Shown here in pieces: positions 33,922 through 46,326 of a DNA stretch of 64,000 bases. The stretch is from the NCBI GenBank assembly GCA_037355855.1, contig CM074765.1, positions 248,001 through 312,000 of the forward strand. Direction: 5' to 3'. This DNA comes from Pseudo-nitzschia pungens. Taxonomy: Eukaryota; Bacillariophyta; Bacillariophyceae; Bacillariales; Bacillariaceae. Under the pieces are notes generated by a model. It did no database searches, was not told the DNA's origin, and was given only the letters and a program-made list of their open reading frames with translations. Positions within the stretch are counted from its first letter, which is position 1. Each line of letters opens with the position of its first letter. A program made the position numbers and the translations under genes.

Positions 33922-34766
33922 ACCCGGATGGAAGCCGGTTATCGACACAGCCAGATGAGGTGGGTTTTATCATGGTTCTGTCGGAAGCAAACGGCAGGAT
34001 CGATCCGCAACAACGAATGGATCGACAGAATGGAGTGACAAAGGAAAACGAAATGTAGACTGGACAGAAACGAGACGGGACGGGACGAACACCCAGAAGA
34101 ACAATGCGTTTGGGCGACTGTATGGCACGAGCCAACGATGAACCATCATCACCATCCTCTGTTGCCATGCAACGCAAGTTATACCTTAGTATCCCATCAA
34201 CAGAAACAAACGCTAGTCAAAACATTCGGAGATATTCGGGACACTACGAGAAGAAGACCAACTTTTTCTCTTCGACCAAGCATCATAATCAAAACTAAAA
34301 ATAGAAGATGACCTCATACATACTGCATGTGCAAAGATGGCAACGGTGAATAGTTGTAAACTATTACTACAACATTGTGTTCCTCCATCGCACCTCCATA
34401 AGTCTTAGTCTGCCGTCTATCTCCATGAAGCGTCAAGTATTTTTCTCGTTCACCAACATGAAACATGACGCTTCGTGAAACGTTTAGGCCTCATACTGTA
34501 AACTACCATAGGCAGGTATGAAAGATACGATGTCCGATGAATTGATGGTTTCCGCGTATCATTTGCTTTTCCAGCTTCAACCACGTTCAAACGTACGAAG
34601 AATTACGAAAAAGCATTTCAAATTTTTGCAAGATGTGTGATGGATGTGAAAAAATCATGGAATCTTTTGCCAAACTCATCATAACTACCAAAATATTGCT
34701 CGAGCTTTTCGCCACCAACGACACAATTGCAAAACAATTGACAATACAATTGATACATACCCAACC
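33922..34766. other. Intergenic spacer
   Basis: No gene seen. The last 60 bases before the next start codon are rich in ACAATTG, a likely 5' leader. Confidence 0.5.
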
Positions 34767-35327
34767 ATGAAGACCGGTCTTTTCCTTACATCCCTTTGCA
34801 CCCTGAATGCCGCTACGTCGGCCTGGACACCCGCTTCCACATCCAATGCCGCCTCGACGTCTCGCCGAGGCTTCCTGGATCAGGCCGCCCTCGTAGTTCC
34901 ACTCGTCGCCGTTGCTGCCCCCGCCTTTGCCGACGAGGAGGTTGCCGCCGCGGCCCCCGCTGCCGAATCAGAGGCCGTTGCTCCCGCCGAACCCGAGCCT
35001 GAGGCCGCCCCCGCTCCGGCCACCGACGAAAACGAATTCATTGCCCGCCTCAAGGCCCAGTCGGAAGCCAACAAGGACAAATACAAAGCCCAATCGCGAA
35101 TGAACGACAAACTCAGCAAGAGACAATTCGCAAGCCAATACGACCGACCATCGTACGTCGGAATCCACACTGCCGACAACCAAGCTGTCAAGATGGTCCT
35201 CAAGGAGGAACTCGACCAATTGCTAGCGGACGGCAAGGTCAAGGAAACGTACGAATCCAAGGTGAACAAGAAGTCGGGAGAGGTCTCGGAAGATTTTTCC
35301 AAACCTATCTTCATGTTCACGAATTAA
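34767..35327 (+). CDS. Thylakoid lumen protein with bipartite (plastid plus Tat-like) presequence
   Basis: 186 residues. An N-terminal signal peptide (MKTGLFLTSLCTLNAATSAW) is followed by a Ser/Thr transit stretch, then SRRGFLDQAALVVPLVAVAA ending PAFA before DEE. This is a twin-arginine lumen-targeting signal with an AxA cleavage site. The mature part starts with an Ala/Glu/Pro-rich linker and continues with KDKYKAQSRMNDKLSKRQF, YDRPSYVGIHT and KEELDQLLADGKVK, helical and charged. It therefore probably sits in the thylakoid lumen, perhaps as an extrinsic photosystem protein, but no named subunit was matched with confidence. Convergent with the lipase gene, about 300 nt away. Confidence 0.85.
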   Translation: MKTGLFLTSLCTLNAATSAWTPASTSNAASTSRRGFLDQAALVVPLVAVAAPAFADEEVAAAAPAAESEAVAPAEPEPEAAPAPATDENEFIARLKAQSEANKDKYKAQSRMNDKLSKRQFASQYDRPSYVGIHTADNQAVKMVLKEELDQLLADGKVKETYESKVNKKSGEVSEDFSKPIFMFTN

Positions 35328-35628
35328 TTTCTCTCATGCAAGCTAAGATGAAAAAGAAATTAAAATCAAACTGCCTACTGGCGTATTCTGATTGAGCTTC
35401 CCAACATATATAAATTGTCCACTGCACAAGAGCGAAAAGACAGATGTATTCATCCATTGATTGATTGGTACTAATGCTGTTGATGGACATCTTCGGGATT
35501 TATTGTCGTGCGAAGTATACCATGCTTTGTTCTATGCTTTTGACGTGTGTGCTGATGTCCCTGCCTCTCGTTACTTGTCAATTCATCTGGCATATGCATC
35601 TGTACTACTCTATTACAGCGCAACATTG

Positions 35629-38411
35629 TCACACGGGGACGATTTCTTCTCCGACCGTTGTATTGAAGCCCACGGCTCGACCCATGGCCATGTAGTACGA
35701 ATCTTCCATGTGATGCGCAAGAGATTCACCCTTGAGAAAGCTCTGGGCCAGCTCGAGTTCCCGGGAGGAGTATTTCTTATCGATACCCACCAGCGACGTC
35801 AAATCAGACATATCCACTTTCTGCAGACGAGAGGCCACGGCTCCAATCTGATCAAACACCGAGCTGCCGCCGCTGCTCTCGTCGCCCTCCTCGCTGTCTT
35901 CCTCACTTTTTTTCTGGTTAGTTACGGAATTCGCGGCCTTGACGAGGTCGTCCAAAAGCATGCCCTCCGACAAGATTCCCTTGGTGGCAGACCGTATGTC
36001 TCGCACCGGATCGTATCTTTCAAAGTCCGACTCCCCCTCGATCCAGATGACGTGTCGTGGATCCAAGTCGACGGCGGCTTCATCGTCGTCACTGCTTTTC
36101 TTGCCGCCGGGTTCTTCGATCAGCACAGTCTTTCCACAGTGCTCGTAGTCAACGTTCATGATTCCAGTCGGTCGCGGGACACGTGCGATGATGTCTTGCG
36201 CGTTCACAATTCGGTAGGCCTCGTCGATGTATCCCTTTTCGAGAAATTCGTCAAATTGCTTGGAAAAAGCGGAATTTCCGGCTCGAGGAGATCCAAAATT
36301 GTACATTTTGAGGGTCTTCGGTCGAGGCGGATCTATTGGTGGAGCTTCTGGTTCCTCGTTTTTGTTTCCTGCAAAGGTGCTGGCAATGCCCTTCCACCAG
36401 GGTTCGGAAGGGGCTTTTTGCGGAAGAGGTCGGCCAGCGTCGATGCCACTCTCGGCAATATCGGCTGTGAATAGTGTCGCCAAGGCTCCACCCAGCGAAT
36501 GGCCCGTTACCAAAACATCGTAGTCAGAAATCGACTCGCCCTTGGCAACTGCTCCCAACACCAGGGTTTTCAGTCGCCTCGAAATGGAATCCATCGATTT
36601 TCGGAATCCGACGTGGACCATTGGAAAGTTTTCGTGATCGATGTTCTTTAAGAATTGCTCGTCGTAGTCTCCCTCAACCCACGGAACCTGGAAAATGGAA
36701 GCGTCCGTGAGCAAATCAATTGGCTGACAAGTTCCCCGAAAGCTTACCACGATGCGCTTTTCTTCCAGCGATCGGTACACTCCCACGGTGGCTCCCGTCT
36801 GGTCGTGGTTGATAAAGAAACAAAATTCCAGGTCGCTACCGCCGAGCGTTTTGAGTTCCTCGCTGACGCTGCCGTGCTGAAGGTTCATTTCGTACAGCTT
36901 GCCCCACGTGATCCCTGGCAGACCGCCCAGCACCTCGTACCGGTCGGACGGACTGGCGCTTTGCGACGAAGCCGGGGGCACCGGCAAGTACCGGAGTCGC
37001 AGCTTGGCCTTGCCCTTGGCCGGACCCTCGTAGAAGGCTCCAAAGGCGGCGCCTGCCGCGGCACCGAGCGGACCGGCAACCATGGCACCGGCCGCAGCGC
37101 CCGTAGCGATCTGACTGTTCTTGTTCTCCAATTTGGGTTTGGTCGTCATTTTGAGTTCGCCCTCCCACTTGTAATCCTGCTCGATAACCTCCTTGATGGC
37201 AGCAGAAATCTTGTCGTTGAGATCCTGGGTATCGATCATAGGGGCCTCTCCTGTTTCTCGGGCCTTGGCAATCATCGACTGGATCATGTCGGTCTTGATG
37301 GTTTCCACCAGATCCTCTCCAACTCGTGGCATCAGTTTTTGGAGGTCGACCGATGCGCTGCTGATGACGGAACCGCTTCCGATCACGTCGTCGTCGAAGA
37401 GCGTTACCACCAACCGGACATTGGCCGGATCCTGTACATACAAATAAAAGGGGCGCTCGTCCTCCGGCCAGATCGCCTTGGAAGGTTTCAGGAACGCCTT
37501 CGGGATGTGATAGGGAAGCCCCTTGCCCGTCTTGCGCTTGGTGGCATTGGATTTGTGGATGTTCACGTTGGCCCAGGCCGTCCGGGATCGTCCCACGTGA
37601 GCAGATCCGCTCAGGGAAAAAATACCGTTGTGGTTTGGCTCCTTGTCCAGGACCTTCAGGTCTTCCTTCCACAGGGCTCCCTCTACGACGGCGCACATGA
37701 GACATGCATCAACGCCGTTTCCGGTTGTGATCTTCTCGAGAGTGTCGTCGTCTTCTGGCAAATCGTTGCACTCGATAGGTGTGACCTCAACCATTCCGCT
37801 GTACAAATTGCGGGTGAAAGCGCTCGAGACAAAGGCAACGTTCATCCCCTTGGACTTTTGTGCAAAAGTCGATGTATTGGTTTGTTGTCGAGTTATTGTT
37901 CATACCGCATGACGGGCAATTCAGCAAAAAAGAGACAAAAGAAATGAGCAATGAATTGTGTTGTTGGAAAATACGCAAGGGACGACGCGACTGCGGTGAA
38001 TGCATCATTGCATTCCGTCTTCTCGGACCATTCTCTATACCGCATTGCCATACTTACACCACGCTCCCAGCGAGAGGAATCCGGATCGGGTTCGACGTAG
38101 GCATCAAAGGCCAATCCAGCGCAAAACAAGGCCGTGTCGACATCAAATTTAGCATTCTCGGATGTTGCAGAAAGAACGACAGAGGACAGCCTTTTAGAAG
38201 ACCCGAGAGGCAAGGTACGGCGGTTTTCGAATCCGCGTCGGTCCGCCATTGTAGATTGTTTGTGCCATCTTTGTTCTCTCGCCGACGCCACGGCAGACAG
38301 GGGGGACTGTAACGAGAACGCATCTGCTTTGGCGATATCGTTGGCTAACGTCAAAATCGCAATGGCGGATAGTGCGATCATACTTGTCGACATTATATTG
38401 TTTCGATCCAT
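35629..38411 (-). CDS. Class 3 lipase with C2-like domain and plastid-type presequence, two exons
   Basis: Exon 1 is 38411-38058 and exon 2 is 37854-35629; the 203-nt intron begins GTAAGTATGG, and the phase-0 join gives SRWERG-SKGMNVAF. The model gives 859 residues. A signal peptide (ALSAIAILTLANDIA) ends KADAFSLQ, an ASAFAP-like plastid junction. A C2-like domain follows (RTAWANVNI, YLYVQDPANVRLVVTLFDDD), with a Gly/Ala-rich hydrophobic insert (GAMVAGPLGAAAGAAFGAF). The Lipase_3 domain shows VVSFRGT, the nucleophile elbow GHSLGG (about residues 569-574), YNFGSPRAGN, and candidate Asp in NAQDIIARVPR. It should hydrolyse acyl esters of membrane or storage lipids. The start at 38411 is chosen for the leader; an upstream ATG at 38474 exists. 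Confidence 0.88.
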
Positions 38412-39676
38412 TGTCCTTCGTCGTGTACCTTTGGTTTTTGATGCAATATTTCTCTTTCCTTCGATTTTTCGCAACCACTACAATGGATTCAAGGTTTTCG
38501 GCTCGTTGGACAACTCAAAACCTTCAATTGTTATCAATTGGAAACAGATCTTTCTCTCTCGCGCTTTCTTTGCACCCTCTCTGAGTACTGGAACTGTGGC
38601 AGTCAATGTTCATCGATGTGGAACGTTCAAAATTACTCTTTTGAAGTAGATGAGGCTCGTTCACCGATCGTTGCTACCGTACGAAATTCGAAGATACAAC
38701 GATACGATAATGCTGCTGTTACTGTTGTCGTGTGCCGTGTCTTCAGTGATGACGGTAGAGAGGTATGTGAAACAACAAGCTAATACGTAAAGATGATAAA
38801 CTCGTGATAAACTCGTGACCAATTTTTGAATTGTTTCTTTGTTTCCTCCAAAAATGGCGTCAGTCCGGAGTTCTAATTCACCAATCAATTTCGTCCCATC
38901 CGTTTAGTCAGCGTCTTGGTCCCTCTCACGACTGGTGTCATAAATTACAGGTACTCGTACCGGTACATATGTCTCGGCCAACGGAGCCTGGCCAAAGCAG
39001 TCTGGCCTCTTCTACGAAACACTTTTCATGGAACAGATTCGCACCAAATGATTCCACGTGGAGATATGATCGATGCGTTATTTTGTTTTTGATTGAGAAA
39101 GAAAACGGTGTCACAGCATGCTGCAGGTGGCAATCACTCCCTCTTTTTCGGCATCTCTACAAGGAACAGCTGTTGGTGATGTAGTCGTTAAGACCTTAGG
39201 CAACATTTGGGTCTTAAAGATATAATTCATGCATGGAACTTGCAACCATTGATAGATACGTTATTTTCATGAAAGAAAACGATGTAACGGTATGCAGCAG
39301 GTGGCTCTTCTTCGTCGTCTCTAGAAGAAACAGCTGTTAGTTGAGCCGTTTGGCAACCTTGATGTGTTTAAGAAATTGATCGGGTACATGCCACTTGGAC
39401 AAAAATGTTTGTTGATTATTTGATTGAGATTTTAGTTTCGTATTCCTAGCTGCTTGGTGTGAAATACAGTCGGAACATACTGAATTCTGTTTGGGCGTCA
39501 CTCCAGAGGTCAAAATAAGATGAGTTCTATCTGCTTCCACAACAAGATGATAAGGGGGGTCAAGTCTATAACGGTTCCTAGGTCAATGATTTATTCATTA
39601 TTTACTACATAGATCGGTTTCGGCGTGGACGATGTTTTTCCCGCGCAACCAGAGGTGTGTGTTGGTATTATTTGGT
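38412..39676. other. Intergenic region with a degenerate duplication
   Basis: Upstream of the lipase gene. Contains CTCGTACCGGTACAT near 38955 and the diverged repeat pair 39068-39350. No gene seen. Confidence 0.5.
39068..39350. repeat. Diverged two-copy repeat, spacing about 183 nt
   Basis: Copies at about 39068-39188 and 39251-39350 share GATGCGTTATTTT-like, GAAAGAAAACG, GCAGGTGGC and AACAGCTGTT blocks with indels between them, so the duplication is old. Confidence 0.7.
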
Positions 39677-41359
39677 CTATCGGTAAGCCATTTCAATGGA
39701 CATTATGAAGTAATTGGTCGTGGACGCCTTCGCAATCGCAGCCCACAGCAAGCCCCGGGACTCTTCTATTCGGAGAAGTTTCTTGGATTTATTGTTGTTG
39801 CATTCAACAACACGAATCTTGTTTTCGTAGTATTTGTCTATTGGCTCGGTATTCGTTGTTTCACTCTGCTCTTGTTGTTCGTGATTCGTTTTGATGGTGA
39901 AGTCTTGGTACTCTAAGGGGTCGGAAGGGGTGTGCATTTCAATGTTCTCCCTGTATTCCATGGAGCATACCATGGGTACACTTTGCGTCTCTACAGTGGA
40001 GCCATTGCGAACCTCATCCGGTGGAAAAATCCCCTGCACATCCTGCACCCAAACCGCTTTGCGACGTTTCACCGAAGAGAAGCCACTACATCTTTCCAGT
40101 CACTATCAAGACGTAATTCGTGAAACTCGAATCTCGGGTGTGGTGTTGATGTGCGCTGGGACTTNNNNNNNNNNNNNNNNNNNNNNNNNNNNNNNNNNNN
40201 NNNNNNNNNNNNNNNNNNNNNNNNNNNNNNNNNNNNNNNNNNNNNNNNNNNNNNNNNNNNNNNNNNNNNNNNNNNNNNNNNNNNNNNNNNNNNNNNNNNN
40301 NNNNNNNNNNNNNNNNNNNNNNNNNNNNNNNNNNNNNNNNNNNNNNNNNNNNNNNNNNNNNNNNNNNNNNNNNNNNNNNNNNNNNNNNNNNNNNNNNNNN
40401 NNNNNNNNNNNNNNNNNNNNNNNNNNNNNNNNNNNNNNNNNNNNNNNNNNNNNNNNNNNNNNNNNNNNNNNNNNNNNNNNNNNNNNNNNNNNNNNNNNNN
40501 NNNNNNNNNNNNNNNNNNNNNNNNNNNNNNNNNNNNNNNNNNNNNNNNNNNNNNNNNNNNNNNNNNNNNNNNNNNNNNNNNNNNNNNNNNNNNNNNNNNN
40601 NNNNNNNNNNNNNNNNNNNNNNNNNNNNNNNNNNNNNNNNNNNNNNNNNNNNNNNNNNNNNNNNTATCAACGAATGTACTTGAATAAGACGGCGTCGGCA
40701 TGTCGTACAACCGGTTGACCTCGCGGCTTGCTGGTGTGTTTATTTGGCTGTAAAATTTTCTCGTGTGCGTGGTCAGAGCAGTGTGTCGGTTCTGTGGGGT
40801 GTTCGGACTCACGAAGATCCCCGTCCGTTCGTTCCGCACATCATCATCGTCGCAACCAGCAGGGTTTCGTTCGTTCCGGCTTTCCCCACTGCTGGTGGCA
40901 CAGGAACTGTCACCACGGACGTGGCCACTCTTTGTTATCCTGGTATCGTCACCCGAACCGCCGTTCATGCACGAAGGGTATGCATCTTCGGTGATGAAAT
41001 CGTCGTCGTCGCAGAAACACTTGTATTCGAAAAACGGTTTGGAAGCCACGGAGGATTTCAAATCCTTTCCGATATCGTTCCCGTAGTTACACGTCGTTTT
41101 GCGGAGAATGAACTTCCACTCCTTGATACAATGCTTGGTTTGCGATCGATCCGCAGGATGAGTCTCCACCGTCAACGACGGCGGCGCTATCGCATCGGTA
41201 GACTGATTTTAGGATGTTCTTCACGGAGGTCATAAACGAAGGAGACCCGTTTGGGTCGTCGTTCGACATGAACGACCCGCCCGAAGTGGACACGGTCGAG
41301 GATGTAAACGACAGAGCAGATGCCGAATTGTTCCTCCGATGCCTGCTATAATACACCAT
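39677..41359 (-). pseudogene. Unknown gene split by an assembly gap, with frame changes
   Basis: On the minus strand, coding-like protein starts at the ATG at 41359 (MVYYSRHRRNNSASALSF, SFMTSVKNILKSVYRC), then continues 1 nt out of frame (IKEWKFILRK, YKCFCDDDDFITEDAYPSC). It enters the N gap and continues after it (FEFHELRLDSDWKDVVASLR). It then appears to run on in another frame (VKRRKAVWVQDVQGIFPP) to a stop at 39677. The second switch is at a G run near 40070, where one missing G would keep the frame open. No domain recognised; the protein is Ser/Asn/Asp-rich with several Cys. I list it as disrupted, but sequence errors around the gap are an equally good explanation. Confidence 0.45.
40165..40664. 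other. Assembly gap, 500 N
   Basis: Exactly 500 undetermined bases, a usual placeholder length, so the true distance is unknown. It interrupts the minus-strand gene at 39677-41359. Confidence 0.99.
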
Positions 41360-43730
41360 TGTCTTTATTCACTTGGACAGTTTGTTTTGCTTGAGCAGTT
41401 GAATACACCGAATGAAGGTCACTGATGTGATTCAAGGGAAATTATGACAGAACATTGATCCTTGAGTAAGACTGTGAAGAATGCAAACGATGTACTGGAT
41501 ACCCTTCTCGTAAGACATCCCAATCCAGTTCAACTCAAGCATAAAGTTGTGTTAAAGCGTATTCGACATATTTGTCCTCTAGCAAGACACGAGGAATCTT
41601 CCTCGGAATATGGATATCGCAGCTCGCACTTTATTTTTAACGATCGAGTGCCACATAATGTTTTTCCGTTCGTGCTCGCTGATCAAGCGTTGAATATTTC
41701 CACGTTTGAAGTAACGCTTCAGGTATGTCCGTGGGAGTGGGTTTGTGCGCCAATCGCAGAAATCCAACAGCATCATTGTATTATGCCTCTGTGACTCGGA
41801 AACTGCCTCACATTTTCATATCCCGATACGGGGCAAGAATGATTCGACACGAATTTCTTTGCGCGATAGCGATCTTCAACTGCCCTGTAGTATCTATGGC
41901 CGTAAATAAATGAGATTTCAATGGAACATATTCTGCGCTCTTCCACAGAAATAAGTTTTTACTATTAAAAAAACTGTAAAAGAAGAACTGTTCTATGGTT
42001 CGTAAAGACGAAACTTTCAGCGAATCGTCTGAAGTGTGATACAATCGGAACGTTTGATGCCGGTTATCGGAAGTGAGCCGCCCGGAATTGCCGATCGCGG
42101 CTACGGAATGCATCACAGACTGTAGATGACCGACGGCAACAATACTGTAAGTATCGGCGAAATCGAACGCAACGTACCAAGTGCGTCAGTTTCGATGCAT
42201 GAGGAATAGCAATCACCGAACATTGCTATTTTTTCTGAATCATCCCTCTCATTCTCTAACGGAATTCCATGCAATCTGTGGAAGGTAACTGCTGCTGCTG
42301 TACCCGCAGTTTCGAGTGAATTCTCTAACGGTACATGATACTATTTTCGAAATCGATTCTCACCAGAAGAAGTGATGACTCCAGACCGATGCCTAAAAAG
42401 TGATGCTTCCAAAGTGACACATCGAAAGTGACTGGTTGAAATATACAATAAGTCTTCAAAGTGACGATGTCTCTGAAGTGACCTGATTGCTTGATTGCCT
42501 TGTTCTTCTTGTTCTTGTTCTGGCGCCTCTTCCAAAGTGACATTCCGAAAAGCGAAGACTCATGGAAATTGATGTCTCTCGAAAGTGGTGAAGCGTTGTA
42601 CTAAACACGAATGCAAACAACATCCAAAAAGCGGAATTGAGTTTAGTCCTGATTCTTCAGGCAACAACAAGAAGAAGAAGTCACCACCAACTTCTTTCAT
42701 CTTGTTGAAGAAATACGAAGTACTCGGCGTAGCAATGGGGGTTGGCTTTCTATTTTACTGCTTTCGATACCTGTACGAAAAGAATCGATAGTAGTAGTGC
42801 TTGCTCTGTGTTTGAAAAGTAGGTGGTACTACGAAGTCTGGAAGCAGAAAAACAACCAAAACAGCAGTACTGCTAGTAGTGAGAACAACAACAACAATCA
42901 ACAACAGCACCAGCAGAAAATCTGACTTCATGCTACTAGTACTACTAGTAGCACTACTACTACTACTACTAGTAGTAGTACTAGTAGCAGTAAACAACAT
43001 GAGGTGGTACACCAAGAAGAACGACAAGAAGAAGATCAGTAACCGATAGCAGCAAGCAATAGTAGTACTAGTAGTAGTACTAGTACTTCTTGTGTCCTGA
43101 AGGAAACAGAAACAACAGAAACAACAGTCGGAACAACAAATACTTCAAACTGGGATTTAGAGCAAGGCATTCTCTTCTTGCATTCCAATTTGAACAGTAC
43201 TATCATGATTCTAATACTACTAGTACTGGACCAGTTAAAACGCATACAAATTTCTTTAGGCATGCCAGCATTTCTTCCTCTTCCAATAGTACTCTCAATC
43301 AACAATTTAGTATTAGTAGTAGTAGTACTAGTAGTACTACTACTACTAGTGTCAATCACTTGGGACTGTAACAGTAATTACCTTACCAGGCACCACGATA
43401 CTAGGCGCAGCAATCCTACACCATCAGACATATCGTTTTCGAATTTGCTTGGAAGAAAACAAAGCTAAGATCTTACCGGTACGTCAAAAAAACCGATACG
43501 GTATGAGGTAAGATTAAGGTTATCGTACCCTACTACCCTACCGATACGGTTTCTATCGGTGATTAGGTGCAGAGCGCACACCATCACATTATGATTTTTT
43601 AGATACAGGATGCATTTCCAACATGCGTATGTGTAAGGTTACCTGATTTAGCTACCGTCCGACGCAAACCATCTCTCTGTCGGGCATTCTTTGGATTGTC
43701 GATTCATTCATTCATTCAAAATTGTTTCGA
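41360..43730. other. Intergenic region with AAAGTGAC cluster and CTA/TAG microsatellites
   Basis: No supported gene. A frame at 42585-42791 (EVLGVAMGVGFLFYCFRYLY) would need a GTG start and is not called. Notable contents are the AAGTGA(C) cluster at 42370-42590 and CTA/AGT trinucleotide runs at 42930-43350. Confidence 0.5.
42930..43350. repeat. CTA/TAG trinucleotide-rich microsatellite cluster
   Basis: Runs of ACTACTACTAGTAGTAGTA at about 42930-42990, 43060-43090 and 43310-43350. Their ACTAGT centres make local inverted repeats that could fold. Confidence 0.8.
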
Positions 43731-44837
43731 ATGTCGTACGTTCCACCCCACAAGCGCCGGCTCGGAACCGCTGCCTCCGGTAGTAGCAGAACGCCCCCCG
43801 ATCCTGGCAGAACATTCCGGAGCACCCAACGCGATACTAAGCAGAAGCAACGGAAGCAACAAAAGCAGCAGTGGCCGTGGTGGTGGCCGTGGTGGTGACA
43901 GAGATTCCAACAGAAACCACCACGACGAGGCCAGGGCGAATGCCGAGCTCTTTTGCGGTTCCTTTTCCTTCATTCGCTGCATCAACTTGGGGCACCGCCC
44001 GGAGCAGTGGGAACGATTCCGACGCTGCGGCGGGTCGATCGGTCCGGAATTCCTGGCCAAGCTCCGGCGATTCGGACGCCATCGACGGGAAAAAAGTCCT
44101 TGGGTCGGCCGATCGAGGGGAGGTGAGCGACGAGACCGATGCTCCGAGTGAATGCCCGAGCAATCGCATCGGCATCGACGTTGTCTTGGAGTGGGATACG
44201 ACCCAAAACGCAAAGTGGGATCGCCACGTCGCTCCGGGGATCACCAGGGAGCTAAGCCCGGGGGAAATCGGGTGTGCCCTTTCGCACGTCTCGTTGTGGA
44301 GGGAGCTCGTGGAAGGGACGGAGGGCACTGGAACTAGCAGATGGCAATGGCAACGTCACGATGCTGATCTTCGAGGACGACGCGAGGTTTTACGACACCC
44401 AGAAAAGAGCAATACCCGGCCCGTCGTCATTGGGTTTGTCGGCCGATCGCTTCCTCCGGGCCTTTCGGCTGGCGCAAAGCGTCCTGCCGGACGACTGGGA
44501 TCTGCTGTATCTCGGCTTTTCGGACCGGGGAGAGCGTCGGGACGTGGTCCGGAGCACCGCGGAGGGCGATCCGGACGATCTATCGGTGGAGGTCTTTCGG
44601 CCCACGTACGGATTCCACACTCACGCCTACGCCGTCAGCCGATCGGCCGCACGAATCCTGCTCGAGCGCCTGCCGGTGGTCGGTCCGATCGACGTTTGGC
44701 TCGCCGATCACGACTGGTTCGGGTTGAAGGTGTACTGCACGGTGGTGGCCAACGAGGGGTGGAAGCGGACCGGAGCCGTCCTGGTGCACCAGGACCGGTC
44801 GAGGCCGAGCACCATTGCCATGTCCAGCCGGCGATAG
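43731..44837 (+). pseudogene. GT25 family glycosyltransferase, readable only across three 1-nt frame changes
   Basis: The ATG at 43731 opens MSYVPPHKRRLGTAAS. After about 43860 coding moves to the next frame (FIRCINLGHRPEQWERF, the GT25 N-terminal block). Near 44075 it moves again (DAIDGKKVLG, then LSPGEIGCALSHVSLWREL). Near 44325 it moves a third time (ALELADGNGNVTMLIFEDDA, the acidic metal/sugar-nucleotide motif). The tail contains YGFHTHAYAVSR, PIDVWLADHDW and a stop at 44837. Every step is one extra base. The family transfers a hexose to protein or lipopolysaccharide acceptors, in eukaryotes usually in the secretory pathway. No introns fit. Either a recent pseudogene or base-call insertions. 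Homology is clear; integrity is not. Confidence 0.72.
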
Positions 44838-46326
44838 TGGTGTGGCACAAAGGAAGGTAGGAGGGGATTGCCAGCGCTGCGAGAACAACATTGAAATAGT
44901 GACCAGAGCCGTCGCTCCTACACGCAGCGGAATGCGGCCCTCAGAACGCATCGGATCGGATCGGATCGGAATGGATTGGATTGGATTGGAGTGGATTGGA
45001 GTGAATTGGAGTGAATTGGATTAGATTGCATGCGATTGTTCCAAAGATTCGTCTCATACTGAGACAGGCAATAAATTCGGCCCAAAACGAGATTGTGATG
45101 TCGGACGAATGGCATTTGTGCTGGTTTGTTTATTCGATGGATATCGCAAGGCAGTACATAAAATTCAATGCCACAAGAGTCGCACTACCAACGATTTATT
45201 TGTCAAAGGTCTTCCTGCTGGTCACTTTTGGAATGAATCCATCCTCCCGTGCACAAGTGGAGGAATGCGGAGGGATTGCTGTTGTATTCCGTTGTGACGC
45301 CGGGAAAAAGCAACCCATCCCCGTTGTTGAAAACAAATCGTAGCGAGCACAAGGAATCGTCTATTAGTTTTGGAGAGAAAGCGTGCCCTAGTAGCCCATC
45401 GCAACCACCAAGCTGGACGGGCATTGTGTTCCGACCCATGCTCAGTTTGGACCGCGAAATAATGGACCGAACGCTTGTACCAAATTTCTAGAGGAAATAA
45501 AGTACAGGATTTGCATTTTAAACCATGCCATGTCCATTCTAGATTGTGTTTTGTCGTGACCTGGCATTCGGAAATTCTCATCCCTCGTGCACAACGTCAC
45601 CTTGGAACTTCGAAAGTAATGATTGTCACGGGCATTCCTCACTTGTGCTTTTCCAACGACTACGTGGATGGATCGGAGGATCTGCACGAATGCAACGGTT
45701 CTGACTATTGGAAACGCCACGCAAAACTCAATCTACAAATAAATATAGACCACTCGTCTGAAGGAGACTATCATCCATTGACACCAGCGTGTTACTCTAC
45801 TTTATTACAATCCTTCGGGAATGGCAATCGAGACAACTTGTGCGAGATAGCCTTCTCCGTCCGAGAAAAGATTTTTGAGAGTATGCGTATATCCATGTCC
45901 ATGCCGTCACAGGACAAACGAATGGGTCTTCGATTTCCGCACAGAAACAAGTTTTCTGTTTCGAACACTACAAATACTCTTCGTCCAAAATTGATCCTTC
46001 GCTCGTTGTGTATTCCTCCAAGTTTCGCAGTGATGGTTTTTTTCTTTTGGGATTGATCGACCCGGCTTTGACGATCGCCAGCTCTGAACGGCATGGGGTG
46101 AGAATTGTCAAACAAATTTCTCCCCACGCACGATTCATTCTGTTCTAATTTTTCTCAAACGATATCCTTCGTTCGCGAGAGTGCGGGCGGTAGATTCCGA
46201 TCCGATCCGATGCCTCGCAACGCAATGGCATTGTGTGGCACGTCGCAACTCTTCGCTCGGTCGGTGCGGCCACGGCACGACGATTGCCGCTGCCGCATCC
46301 CCCGTTTCGTTTTCTTGGTCGGTTTT
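44838..46326. other. Spacer between convergent disrupted genes
   Basis: Begins with GGATC/GGATT pentamer repeats (about 44955-45025). Several medium frames occur on both strands at 45.1-46.1 kb with no family resemblance; they may be remnants. Nothing called. Confidence 0.45.

Noticed and set aside
36655..37947. 430-codon plus-strand frame
   Set aside because: Antisense to the lipase exon; no domain, while the minus strand has GHSLGG and other lipase motifs.
40069..41175. Frame running through the N gap
   Set aside because: The N bases translate to X and make artificial length; treated only as part of the gap-split gene.
42930..43350. Possible transposon ends at the CTA/TAG runs
   Set aside because: The inverted repeats are explained by trinucleotide slippage with ACTAGT centres; no transposase or target-site duplication seen.
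45475..46056. 193-codon plus-strand frame
   Set aside because: Starts at TTG, no family resemblance, codon use unlike neighbours; possibly remnant sequence only.
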